Shown: piece by piece, positions 8,737 to 16,167 of the stretch
Layout of the letters: every line of letters begins with the position of its first letter
Numbering within the stretch: position 1 is the stretch's first letter
Assembly: GCF_001718835.1 (NCBI RefSeq)
Contig: NZ_CP013444.1
Span: 1,302,001-1,366,000, forward strand
Length of the DNA: 64,000 nucleotides
From: Burkholderia cepacia
GTDB taxonomy: Bacteria > Pseudomonadota > Gammaproteobacteria > Burkholderiales > Burkholderiaceae
Direction of reading: 5' to 3'
Program-made: the position numbers and the translations under genes
Notes under the pieces: model-generated
Seen by the model: only the letters and a program-made list of their open reading frames with translations
Databases searched by the model: none
What the model was told of the DNA's origin: nothing

Positions 8737-9015
8737 TCAATGGTTTGAATTGTAAGTAGCCAGGCAAAACATATCGTGCTCTCGTTCCCGACGCGTCTTG
8801 TTTTCGATATCCAAGAATTCGACGGGCGCGCCGGTGTAGTCGCAGCAGTTCAGTTTGCGACACAGACTAGGCGCTTTTTTGAGGCTGCCCATGTTAAAAG
8901 CGAGCGAGACAAGGGCATCGTACTCATGTTGATAGAGGGGTACGTGGATCGCCTTCTTGACGCGAGCTTCGATTGCTATGACATCGCCGTCAAACAATGT
9001 CTGAGCCTCCGCGAC
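8737..9015 (-). pseudogene. GH24 (T4-type) lysozyme/muramidase, C-terminal fragment
   Basis: The minus-strand frame reads VTVAEAQTLFDGDVIAIEAR then HEYDALVSLAFNMG and ends LDIENKTRREREHDMFCLA. This is the helical C-terminal lobe of phage-type lysozymes, with the FDALVSFAFN-like core and the terminal RRxxExxLF motif. The N-terminal lobe with the catalytic Glu and the Gly-Tyr-Gly-His segment is missing. There is no ATG, only a TTG at 8997, and the frame is cut near 9015 where a plus-strand vgrG piece begins. It probably belonged to a peptidoglycan-cleaving T6SS effector. Two cysteines near the LCRKLNCCDYTG segment are unusual for the family. Confidence 0.75.
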
Positions 9016-9017
9016 GG

Positions 9018-9206
9018 TTACCCTCGCGCTCGTACTGCCGTCAGAGCGAGACTGATTGGAATTTTGTCCATCGATTGATGGAGGAAGAAGGCTTATTCGG
9101 TTTCTGGCGTCAGGACAAGGAAGGAAATTCGCATAGGTTCATCGTGACCGATGACATTTACTCGCGTGATGAGGTGTCTCCCAATCCAGTCGGATTCTCC
9201 AGGTCG
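9018..9206 (+). pseudogene. vgrG: VgrG internal fragment, inverted relative to its N-terminal piece
   Basis: The plus-strand frame SRSYCRQSETDWNFVHRLME followed by EEGLFGFWRQDKEG and TDDIYSRDEVSPNPVGFSR matches the conserved gp27-like part of VgrG proteins (about residues 150-210 of a full protein), where YxESDxxFxxRLLEEEGxFxFF is typical. It is bounded by the muramidase fragment on the left and by the oppositely oriented vgrG N-terminus on the right, with no spacer at either junction. A segment of vgrG was therefore inverted and the rest deleted. Confidence 0.75.
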
Positions 9207-9341
9207 GCCAAGCTCGGAATAAGTCACGGCTCGGCGCGGAACAAGCGCGTTCTCTGGCAGCGACGGAATGCTCGTCTTGAGCAGGCGATCTTGCTGGATC
9301 AGGCCACCACGAATCGCCTGAGCCACTTCGGTCATGTTCAT
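9207..9341 (-). pseudogene. vgrG: VgrG N-terminal fragment
   Basis: From ATG 9341 on the minus strand: MNMTEVAQAIRGGLIQQDRL followed by LKTSIPSLPENALVPRRAV and TYSELGR. This matches the start of VgrG proteins (residues 1 to about 45: short N-terminal helix, QxxRLLKLDTPLG, then VLLPxRAxGxExLG). Similarity stops near 9207, where the inverted internal fragment begins. The module was therefore originally transcribed on the minus strand: vgrG, muramidase, LprI-like gene, PAAR. Confidence 0.72.
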
Positions 9342-9646
9342 GCGTTATCCATCTTCTTGTTTTTTGCAAGCCTGCAATGGCCAGCGCTCTCACGGGAACG
9401 GCTTCCCCGTTATATCGCCGCAATTTTAGCGACGTCGACAGGTCATGAGAATGTACCTTGGTCGAGAAAACCACAATATGGTCTGACAAAAACCCATACA
9501 CTTGCCTGCGAGGCGGTTAGGCTTGACGTGGTTAAGATCATCGCAATTACATATTGCAAACTATTTTCTTTCATATATATTCGCAAAATCGCAGATGCAG
9601 TCGAGTGTCGCCGCAACCACGATTCCGGTGGCCACACCGGACAGAG
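9342..9646. other. Gene-free stretch between vgrG start and the insertion sequence
   Basis: AT-richer than its surroundings. It should contain the leader of the former vgrG operon on the minus strand. No coding frame with recognisable motifs on either strand. Confidence 0.5.
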
Positions 9647-9668
9647 GTGGCCGCGCAAATTCGGACAG
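9647..9668 (+). repeat. Left terminal inverted repeat of the IS3-family element
   Basis: Starts GTGGCCGCGC and ends TTCGGACAG; pairs with 10899-10920 at 18 of 22 positions. Confidence 0.65.
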
Positions 9669-9729
9669 TCGGATAAGTGGTTTGGCCGGGGCCTGAGCCG
9701 GCGATAATGCTGGCAAAGGAACCGAGGAA

Positions 9730-10038
9730 ATGACGAAGAGAACCCGACGGACGCACTCAGCGGCGTTCAAAGCGAAGGTGGCGCTTGCAGCGGTCAAAGG
9801 CGAACGGACGCCGGCCGAACCGGCGCAGCAGTTTGATGTGCACCCGAACCAAATCACGGAGTGGAAGCGGCAGTTGCAGGGGCGCGCGGCAGACGTGTTT
9901 GGCGCGGCAGGCGCGCCGTCGAGCGAGCCGCCAGTGGATGTGAAAACGCTGCACGCGAAGATTGGCCAGTTGACGCTGCGGAATGATTTTTTAAGCGGCG
10001 TGCTCACCAAGTCGGGATTGCTGAGCGCAAAGCGATGA
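9730..10038 (+). CDS. IS3-family transposase OrfA (helix-turn-helix protein)
   Basis: DNA-binding half of the IS3-type transposase, 102 residues. The HTH lies in HSAAFKAKVALAAVKGERT ... FDVHPNQITEWKRQL, followed by a leucine-rich stretch (LHAKIGQLTLRNDFLSGVL) expected to form the coiled coil. Its TGA overlaps the orfB ATG (ATGA at 10035-10038), so this group uses coupling or frameshifting to make the fusion. A proline replaces the usual leucine in the recognition region (TPAEPAQQ where TLAELAQQ is typical), possibly a sign of decay. Confidence 0.85.
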   Translation: MTKRTRRTHSAAFKAKVALAAVKGERTPAEPAQQFDVHPNQITEWKRQLQGRAADVFGAAGAPSSEPPVDVKTLHAKIGQLTLRNDFLSGVLTKSGLLSAKR

Positions 10039-10863
10039 TCGACCGTACGCATGCGCTGTCGGTTTCGCAGCAGGCCCGGCTGGTCGGCATTGCAAGATCG
10101 AGCGCGTATTGCCGGCCGCGGCCGATGAGCGAGGTCGATCAGATACTGATGCGGCGGATCGACGAACTGACCATAGATTCCGTTTGCCGGGGCGCGGATG
10201 CTGGCGCGACTGCTGCGTCGCGAGGGGCACGAGATCGGCCGCCGTCGCGTGCGCACGCTGATGAAGCGCATGGGTGTCGAGGCGCTGTACTGCAAGCCGA
10301 ACAGGAGCCGCCGCAACGCCCAGCACAAGATCTGGCCATACTTGCTGCGAGGTGTGAAGATCGACCGGGCCAACCAGGCGTGGGCACTCGACACGACGTA
10401 CATTCCGATGGCGCGCGGCTTCGTGTATCTGACGGCGGTGGTGGACTGGGCGAGCCGCAAGGTACTCTCGCACCGGGTCGCCACCACGCTGGAAGCCGTG
10501 CATGCTGTCGAAGCACTAGAAGAAGCGTTCGCCCGTTACGGGTGGCCCGACATCATGAACACCGATCAGGGCAGCCAGTTCACGGCGGGCGCGTTTACCG
10601 AGGCCGTGCTGGGCCGGGGCATCCGACTGTCAATGGACGGCAAGGGAAGTTGGCGCGATAACGTGTTCGTCGAGCGGGGATGGCGCAGCATCAAGTATGA
10701 AGAGGTCAACCTGAAGGCGTACGAGTCGGTCAGCCATGCCCGGCGTTTCATCGGCGGATACATCGAGTTGTACAGCCGGAAGCGGCTCCATTCGAGCCTG
10801 GCGGATCAGACGCCGGATGAGGCATACTTCGCGACGCTGCCTGCGATCAAATCGGCAGCATGA
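10035..10863 (+). pseudogene. IS3-family transposase OrfB (DDE integrase), frameshifted
   Basis: The catalytic half starts at ATG 10035 (MIDRTHALSVSQQARLVGIA) but loses frame near 10180, within GACGAACTGACCATAGATTC. The correct frame resumes at PFAGARMLARLLRREGHEIG and runs to TGA 10863. The rve domain is otherwise complete: first Asp in WALDTTYIPM, second in MNTDQGSQF, Glu in NVFVERGWRS. The shift is about 50 residues in, so both the N-terminal HTH_21-type region and the DDE core are present but in different frames. A plain one- or two-base deletion at the shift point fits best. Confidence 0.85.
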
Positions 10864-10898
10864 CTGCCTTGGGCATTCCACTTAAAAATATCGAAAAC

Positions 10899-10920
10899 CT
10901 GTCCGAACGAGCGAGGCCAC
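10899..10920 (-). repeat. Right terminal inverted repeat of the IS3-family element
   Basis: CTGTCCGAACGAGCGAGGCC then AC; reverse complement of the left end at 18 of 22 positions. Confidence 0.65.
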
Positions 10921-11033
10921 GTTTGTGAGTGCGTGGCCTGCGAGGGGGCCGACGTTTGCGAGAGAGCGCTTTTTTTTAGGGGCTTCGTGGAATTCCGAGG
11001 ATGTCGCTCGCCGACCAAAAAGAGACATTCAAA

Positions 11034-11432
11034 ATGTTTGTAAAAACGAATCAAAAAATGAAAGTGCTCCTCATTGCCTCATTAGGCATTTCGTTGCTTG
11101 CCCAAACATCACCAACCTTTGCGGATGGCGACAACGGGAAAAAACTCTTCCTGGCGAGATGTGCGATGTGCCACGGAGCAGATGCCAGAGGAACAGGGCC
11201 ATTGGCAAACAAAAGCAGCCCACCCACACCCGATCTCACGACACCGGCCTTCAAAAAACGGCTCAGCGATTACCCGGGCGTCATTGTCTCATCAATCATA
11301 CTTCGCCCGAACGGGGACCTGATTCCAAAAACGTTACGAGAAAATGGCATAAAACTGCCGCCCCACTCCTGGACAGTCAAGGACTTTCGCGATTTGAATC
11401 AATACATGAGTGAATTGATTTTAAAAAATTGA
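11034..11432 (+). CDS. Small periplasmic c-type cytochrome
   Basis: A single-haem cytochrome c, exported and matured in the periplasm. The haem site is CAMCH, followed by GADARGTGPLA; the likely distal methionine is in YMSEL near the C-terminus. The signal peptide core is MKVLLIASLGISLLAQTSPTFA. ATG 11034 is used; ATG 11058, exactly at the start of that signal sequence, is an equally good alternative, and neither has a strong ribosome binding site. The gene is much AT-richer than the surrounding chromosome and has no redox partner nearby, so it may have arrived separately beside the insertion sequence. Its electron donor and acceptor are unknown. Confidence 0.85.
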   Translation: MFVKTNQKMKVLLIASLGISLLAQTSPTFADGDNGKKLFLARCAMCHGADARGTGPLANKSSPPTPDLTTPAFKKRLSDYPGVIVSSIILRPNGDLIPKTLRENGIKLPPHSWTVKDFRDLNQYMSELILKN

Positions 11433-11919
11433 ATAGCCCATATGAAATTCGGTTAAAATAAATTTCGTTTTCGGTCTGATTTATTGAACTGGTAAACGAC
11501 AAGTTTTGACCGGTTCCGGACGTGAAAGGCTGTGCAGCACTTGCCCGCCCTGCCGGTGTCAAGGAAATCTCATGCGAGGTTATATTCCAGGAGTACCAGC
11601 ACGTTGGCGCTGGAGTGGCTGACGACTTATTCGGGTCGGTCGTTTTTTTGAAGTGTTCAGGGAAGCTGCCGTCGATGCCGGTTGCCTGGATGGTCGGACT
11701 CGCGATTACTCGCTGCGGCCCGAAGTAAGGATTGCATTGATCCACGATGCCACGTCGGTGACCGGGATGGCGTGGCGTTGATTGAGCGTCCCGCTCTTGT
11801 CCCATGCGACACCCCGCCCTTGAGCAAAAGCCGCACGGTACTTTCGCGTTTGACAACGATCCCGATGATACGCAACGTGTATTAAATTCACGCAACGCAT
11901 ATCCCATTCGGAGACAACC
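11433..11919. other. Intergenic region between cytochrome c and P450; possible gene debris
   Basis: The left half is AT-rich, the right half returns to normal GC. On the minus strand an open frame over about 11440-11760 reads more like protein than noise (for example SPTIQATGIDGSFPEHFKK and TCWYSWNITSHEISL), but I recognise no family and it has no clear start. The P450 promoter should lie in the last 150 bases; GGAGA precedes its ATG. Confidence 0.4.
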
Positions 11920-14271
11920 ATGCCCGCAGGCACCCCTGATCCCGGTGTCCCGAAGTGCCCCTTCCACGACGCGGCGCCGGCAGCACCGCCCGCGCCCGGC
12001 AACTGCCAGGTAAGCGCGCGCGCCGCCGCATTCGACCCGTTCGGGGACGGCTACCAGCAGGACCCGCCCGACTACCTGCGCTGGGCCCGCGAGCAGGAGC
12101 CGGTGTTCTACAGCCCCGGGCTCGGCTATTGGGTGGTCACGCGCTACGCCGACATCAAGGCGATCTTTCGCGACAACCTCACGTTCAGCCCGTCGATCGC
12201 GCTCGAGAAAATCACGCCGACCGGCCCCGAAGCGAACGCGGTGCTGGCGTCGTACGGCTACGCGATGAGCCGCACGCTCGTGAACGAAGACGAGCCCGCG
12301 CACATGCCGCGCCGGCGCGCGTTGATGGACCCGTTCACGCCCGATGCGCTCGAGCACCACGAGCCGATGGTGCGCCGGCTCGCGCGCGAGTACGTGGACC
12401 GCTTCATCGACGACGGCCGCGCGGACCTCGTCGACCAGATGCTGTGGGAAGTCCCGCTGACGGTGGCGCTGCATTTTCTCGGCGTGCCGGAAGAGGACAT
12501 GGACACGCTGCGCGCGTATTCGATCGCGCATACGGTGAACACCTGGGGCCGCCCGAAGCCGGACGAGCAGGTTGCGGTCGCGCACGCGGTCGGCAAGTTC
12601 TGGCAGTACGCGGGCAAGGTGCTCGACAGGATGCGCGCGGACCCGTCCGGCCCGGGCTGGATGCAGTACGGCATCCGCAAGCAGCAGGAACTGCCCGACG
12701 TCGTCACCGATTCCTATCTGCATTCGATGATGATGGCCGGCATCGTCGCCGCACACGAGACGACGGCCAACGCGACCGCCAACGCGATGAAGCTGCTGCT
12801 GCAGCACCGCGAGGCGTGGCGCGACATCTGCGAGGACCCGAGCCTCATTCCGAACGCGGTCGAGGAGTGCCTGCGTCACAACGGCTCGGTCGCCGCGTGG
12901 CGCAGGCTCGCGACGAAGGACGTCACGATCGGCGGCGTCGACATCCCGGCGGGCGCGAAGCTGCTGATCGTGACGTCGTCGGCGAATCATGACGAGCGCC
13001 AGTTCGCGGATGCCGATCTGTTCGACATCCGCCGCGAGAACGCCGGCGACCAGCTCACGTTCGGCTACGGCGCGCATCAGTGCATGGGCAAGAACCTGGC
13101 GCGCATGGAGATGCAGGTCTTCCTCGACGAGTTCACGCGCCGGCTGCCGCACATGCGGCTGGCCGAGCAGCGCTTCACGTATGTGCCGAACACGTCGTTT
13201 CGCGGGCCGGAGCATCTCATCGTCGAATGGGACCCGGCGCAAAACCCCGAGCGCCGCGATGCGTCGGTGCTGGAGCCGCGCGCGGTGGTGCGGATCGGCG
13301 AGCCGTCGTCGCATGCGGTGAGCCGCGCGGTGACGGTCGAGCGCGTGTCGGCGTGCGCGGAGCGGATCGTGCGGATCAGGCTCGTCTGCGCCGACGGCAA
13401 GCCGTTGCCGCGCTGGGCGCCGGGGGCGCACATCGACGTGCTCTGCGGCGACACGGGGCTGTCGCGCCAGTATTCGCTGTGCGGCGATCCGGCCGATCGC
13501 GGTGCATTCGAGATCGCGGTGCTGCGAGAGCCGGAGAGCCGCGGCGGATCGGCGTGGATTCATGCGAGCGTCAATGCAGGCGAGGTGCTGAAGATTCGCG
13601 GCCCGCGCAATCACTTCCGCTTCGCCGGCGACGTGTGCAGGGCGATCTTCGTCGCGGGCGGCATCGGCATCACGCCGATCAGCGCGATGGCGCGCGAGGC
13701 AAAGGCCCGCGGCATCGACTACGCGATTCACTACAGCGGGCCGCGCCGCGCATCGATGGCGATGCTCGACGAGCTGGCCGCGCTGCATGGCGAGCGTCTT
13801 CATCTGCACGTATCGGAAGAAGGCACGCGGAACGATTTCGCGTCGCTGTTCGCGCAGCCCGACGCGCACACGCACATTTATGCGTGCGGCCCGGCGCGGA
13901 TGCTCGACGCGCTGGAGGCGTGCTGCGCGCACTGGCCGGAAGACGCGCTGCGCGTCGAGCATTTCACGGCGACGAAGCCAGCCTTCGATCCGTCGAAGGA
14001 ACAGCCGTTCGAGATCGAACTGAAGGACTCCGGACTGGTGATTCCGGTTGCCGCCGGTCAGACGGTGCTCGCGGCGCTGCAGCAGGCGAACATCGACGTG
14101 CAGAGCGATTGCCGGGAAGGCCTGTGCGGCTCGTGCGAGGTGCGGGTGCTGGCGGGCAGGGTCGACCATCGCGACAGGGTGCTCACGCGCGCGGAACGCG
14201 ACGCGCACGACCGCATGATGACCTGCTGTTCGCGCGCGTGCGGCGGCGAACGGCTGGTGCTCGAACTGTAG
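11920..14271 (+). CDS. Self-sufficient cytochrome P450 fused to a phthalate-dioxygenase-type reductase (CYP116B class)
   Basis: A soluble monooxygenase of 783 residues that carries its whole electron chain. The P450 domain (about 1-440) has the I-helix AAHETT (278-282), ExxR (E316-R319) and the haem loop FGYGAHQCMGKN with Cys388. The reductase part follows: FMN-binding RQYSL (516-520), NAD(P)-binding GGIGITP (580-586) and CGP (656-658). A C-terminal plant-type 2Fe-2S domain has C731, C736, C739 and C769 or C770. This order is that of P450RhF and CYP116B1. Natural substrates of the class are poorly known; thiocarbamates and alkyl-aryl compounds are accepted in vitro. It stands alone, convergent with the MocR-type gene, and a link to the following cluster is possible but unproven. 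Confidence 0.95.
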   Translation: MPAGTPDPGVPKCPFHDAAPAAPPAPGNCQVSARAAAFDPFGDGYQQDPPDYLRWAREQEPVFYSPGLGYWVVTRYADIKAIFRDNLTFSPSIALEKITPTGPEANAVLASYGYAMSRTLVNEDEPAHMPRRRALMDPFTPDALEHHEPMVRRLAREYVDRFIDDGRADLVDQMLWEVPLTVALHFLGVPEEDMDTLRAYSIAHTVNTWGRPKPDEQVAVAHAVGKFWQYAGKVLDRMRADPSGPGWMQYGIRKQQELPDVVTDSYLHSMMMAGIVAAHETTANATANAMKLLLQHREAWRDICEDPSLIPNAVEECLRHNGSVAAWRRLATKDVTIGGVDIPAGAKLLIVTSSANHDERQFADADLFDIRRENAGDQLTFGYGAHQCMGKNLARMEMQVFLDEFTRRLPHMRLAEQRFTYVPNTSFRGPEHLIVEWDPAQNPERRDASVLEPRAVVRIGEPSSHAVSRAVTVERVSACAERIVRIRLVCADGKPLPRWAPGAHIDVLCGDTGLSRQYSLCGDPADRGAFEIAVLREPESRGGSAWIHASVNAGEVLKIRGPRNHFRFAGDVCRAIFVAGGIGITPISAMAREAKARGIDYAIHYSGPRRASMAMLDELAALHGERLHLHVSEEGTRNDFASLFAQPDAHTHIYACGPARMLDALEACCAHWPEDALRVEHFTATKPAFDPSKEQPFEIELKDSGLVIPVAAGQTVLAALQQANIDVQSDCREGLCGSCEVRVLAGRVDHRDRVLTRAERDAHDRMMTCCSRACGGERLVLEL

Positions 14272-14275
14272 GCGC

Positions 14276-14323
14276 GCAGGCCGGCTCGCGACCGTCGGTG
14301 CACGACGCGGGTCGCCGGCCTGC
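14276..14323. terminator. Hairpin between convergent P450 and MocR-type genes
   Basis: GCAGGCCGG (14276-14284) pairs with CCGGCCTGC (14315-14323), with further pairing possible inside. It lies between two convergent stop codons, where a bidirectional terminator is expected, but there is no T-run on either side. Confidence 0.4.
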
Positions 14324-14336
14324 TGATGATGGCGGC

Positions 14337-15752
14337 TCAGGGCCGGAGCAAGGCCGCCGACTGGAAGAACGCTTGCGCGCGCGGATCGCCGGCATACGCG
14401 ACGTTGATGCGAATCCACGGGCATTTTTCGGCATTCGGCCGGAAGTACCTGCCGGGCGCGATCGTCACGCCGCGCGGCGCGCCGTATTCGGCGAGGCGCG
14501 TGGAATCGTCGATATGGGGCAAGCGCGCCCAGATGAACGTACCGCCGACCGGCTTTTCGAACAGCTCCCAACCGCAGCTCTCCAGCATCTGCACGGTCGC
14601 GCCGATCGCGTACTGGATGCGCAGGCGCAGTTTCTCGAGATACTTCCGATAGGTGCCGCGCTCGAGCATCGCCGCGGCGACCGCTTCGATGAAACGCGAG
14701 CCGCCCAGGCTCGTCAGCATCTTGATGTCGGCCAGGTCCTTGATCACCGACGGGGGAGCAAGCACGTAGCCGACCCTGAGCGACGACGAGAGGGTCTTGG
14801 ACAGCCCGCCGACATAGATCACGTGCTCGAGCTGGTCGAGCGTCGCGAGCCGGTCGGTCGGCGTCGCCTGGAAGTCGGCGTAAATGTCGTCTTCGATGAG
14901 CGTGACGCCGTGTTCACGCGCGAGTTGCAGCAGGCGGAACGCGACCTGCGGTGCGACGGTCGTGCCCGTCGGGTTGTGGAACACGGTGTTGACGAAGAAG
15001 AGCTTGGGGCGATGCTGCTTCAACTGCGCTTCCAGCACGTCGAGGTCAGGGCCGATGCGCGTGCGCGGGATGCCGACCAGCTTGACGCCGTGCAGCTTGA
15101 GCAAGCCGAACAGGCTGTAATAGCCGGGGTCCTCGACGAACATCGTGTCGCCCGGCTTGAGCATGTAGCGCATCAGCAGATCAAGCGCCTGGCTCGCGCC
15201 CTGGGTCAGCAGAATCTGGGACGGTTGCGCCTCGATGCCCAACTGGGCGATGCGGTGCAGGAGATGCGCGCGCAGCCCCGGATAACCGTGCTGAGACGCA
15301 TAGTCGGCGAGATTGGCGCCCTCCGTGCGCGATACGTGACGGATGGCTCGTCCGAGGCCTTCCTTGTCTCGCCAGATCTCCGGGATGAAGCCGCTGCCCA
15401 GTTTCAGCGATTCGCTCGGATGGTTGAGCTGTTCGAGAATGTGCTCGGATTCGTGTTCCGCACGACGTGGATCGGCCAGGCCCAGTGCGGCCGCGACGTG
15501 CTGATGGTGATGGCTTGCCACGTAAAACCCGGAGCCGTGCCGGGATTCGACGTGCCCCAGTGCAACCAGGCGGTCGTAGGCTTCGATCACGGGGTAACGG
15601 CTGACCCCCTGGTCGGCGGCGAACCGCCGAATCGACGGCAGTTTCACGCCGGCGCCGACTGCATGATTTTGTAACCAATGAACGACACCGTTGACGATCT
15701 GGTCGGTAAGCGGAAGGTTGCTGCCGCGGTCAAGAACGAGTTCGAGCTTCAT
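14337..15752 (-). CDS. MocR/PdxR-type transcriptional regulator (GntR HTH fused to aminotransferase fold)
   Basis: A cytoplasmic regulator of 471 residues. The N-terminal winged helix (about 10-75) contains LPSIRRFAADQGVSRYPVIEAYDRL, typical of GntR. A type I aminotransferase-like domain follows, with the PLP aspartate in LIEDDIY (about 288-289) and the PLP lysine in SKTLSSSLRVGY (K319). The start is the ATG at 15752, just after an in-frame TTG. The gene is divergent from the PhyH-led operon with a 415-base shared promoter region holding two palindromes, so it is the natural candidate regulator for that operon. Effectors of MocR proteins are usually amino-group-containing metabolites that bind PLP, which would suit an amino-acid-derived product. 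Confidence 0.93.
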   Translation of the reverse strand: MKLELVLDRGSNLPLTDQIVNGVVHWLQNHAVGAGVKLPSIRRFAADQGVSRYPVIEAYDRLVALGHVESRHGSGFYVASHHHQHVAAALGLADPRRAEHESEHILEQLNHPSESLKLGSGFIPEIWRDKEGLGRAIRHVSRTEGANLADYASQHGYPGLRAHLLHRIAQLGIEAQPSQILLTQGASQALDLLMRYMLKPGDTMFVEDPGYYSLFGLLKLHGVKLVGIPRTRIGPDLDVLEAQLKQHRPKLFFVNTVFHNPTGTTVAPQVAFRLLQLAREHGVTLIEDDIYADFQATPTDRLATLDQLEHVIYVGGLSKTLSSSLRVGYVLAPPSVIKDLADIKMLTSLGGSRFIEAVAAAMLERGTYRKYLEKLRLRIQYAIGATVQMLESCGWELFEKPVGGTFIWARLPHIDDSTRLAEYGAPRGVTIAPGRYFRPNAEKCPWIRINVAYAGDPRAQAFFQSAALLRP

Positions 15753-15811
15753 CAAATACTCCTGAGCGGCCGCACGGGCCAGGTCGTCTGGGCAAGTGTT
15801 TCTTTTTTTCG

Positions 15812-15824
15812 CTGAACAGTTCAG
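15812..15824. promoter_or_regulatory. Inverted repeat, possible operator
   Basis: CTGAAC-A-GTTCAG, a perfect 6+1+6 palindrome about 60 bases upstream of the MocR-type start codon. Confidence 0.4.
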
Positions 15825-15846
15825 ACAAAACTATCACGAACTGTGC

Positions 15847-15862
15847 ATGTTCGCACGAACAT
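15847..15862. promoter_or_regulatory. Perfect palindrome, probable operator
   Basis: ATGTTCG-CA-CGAACAT, a perfect 7+2+7 inverted repeat in the divergent promoter region, about 23 bases from the smaller palindrome. Both share a GTTC/GAAC half-site, so one regulator could bind both. Confidence 0.5.
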
Positions 15863-16073
15863 CGCATGGCAATAATCGTTCCGACAATAAAGCGCGGAGA
15901 TAAATACACCCCGGTGCAGCGGATTTATGAATCGATCCGGTATTGGGGGGGCTTTGAGTCTTACGCGCACGAGGCGCCATTTTTTCATATGTGATGGTCG
16001 TTGTCGTTTCTGAAAATAAAAATTCCAACTTCTGCGTGATAACTCGAGATTTTCATGGGGCCGTGCGATAGGG

Positions 16074-16098
16074 GCCCCGCTCGCGTCGCGAGCGGGGC
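16074..16098 (+). promoter_or_regulatory. Very stable leader hairpin upstream of the PhyH gene
   Basis: GCCCCGCTCGC, a three-base loop GTC, then GCGAGCGGGGC: a perfect 11-bp GC stem, about 70 bases before the start codon. It is followed by ATCTGTCTTGTGTG rather than a clean T-run. It could be the end of an upstream transcript, an attenuator, or an mRNA-stabilising 5' structure. Confidence 0.5.
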
Positions 16099-16167
16099 AT
16101 CTGTCTTGTGTGTTCGAGTCTGTTATCCAAATCCGACTGTTTCGTCTCGCAATGGCGAGGAGAGAAT

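Larger units (their letters stand above)
9647..10920 (+). mobile_element. IS3-family insertion sequence, inactive copy
   Basis: A roughly 1.27-kb element. Imperfect inverted repeats of 22 bases (18 of 22 matching) lie at 9647-9668 and 10899-10920; both share GTGGCC at the outer end and CGGACAG at the inner end. Between them are orfA and orfB of an IS3-type transposase. The ends TG...CA would be at 9648 and 10919. I could not find a clear target-site duplication. A second half-copy of the left-end motif (GTGGCCACACCGGACAG) sits just outside at 9629-9645, so the exact left boundary is uncertain. OrfB is frameshifted, so the copy cannot move by itself. Confidence 0.75.
15753..16167. other. Divergent promoter region between MocR-type regulator and PhyH operon
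   Basis: No gene in these 415 bases. The region is AT-rich for this genome and contains two palindromes (15812-15824, 15847-15862) and a strong hairpin (16074-16098), annotated separately. Confidence 0.7.

Noticed and set aside
4414..11432. Whole region as an intact integrative element or prophage
   Set aside because: No attachment-site repeats, no structural phage genes and all mobility genes are broken; it is a patchwork of remnants.
11377..14571. A 1064-codon open frame on the minus strand across the P450
   Set aside because: His/Arg/Ala-rich shadow of the P450-reductase gene; only its extreme end (below 11780) may be real debris, noted separately.
13080..15674. An 864-codon plus-strand frame spanning the P450 reductase and the MocR gene
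   Set aside because: It runs across two unrelated real genes in wrong frames and has no domain.
16074..16098. Hairpin as a classic rho-independent terminator
   Set aside because: The stem is strong but is not followed by a T-run and no gene ends just before it on the plus strand, so I list it as a leader structure.
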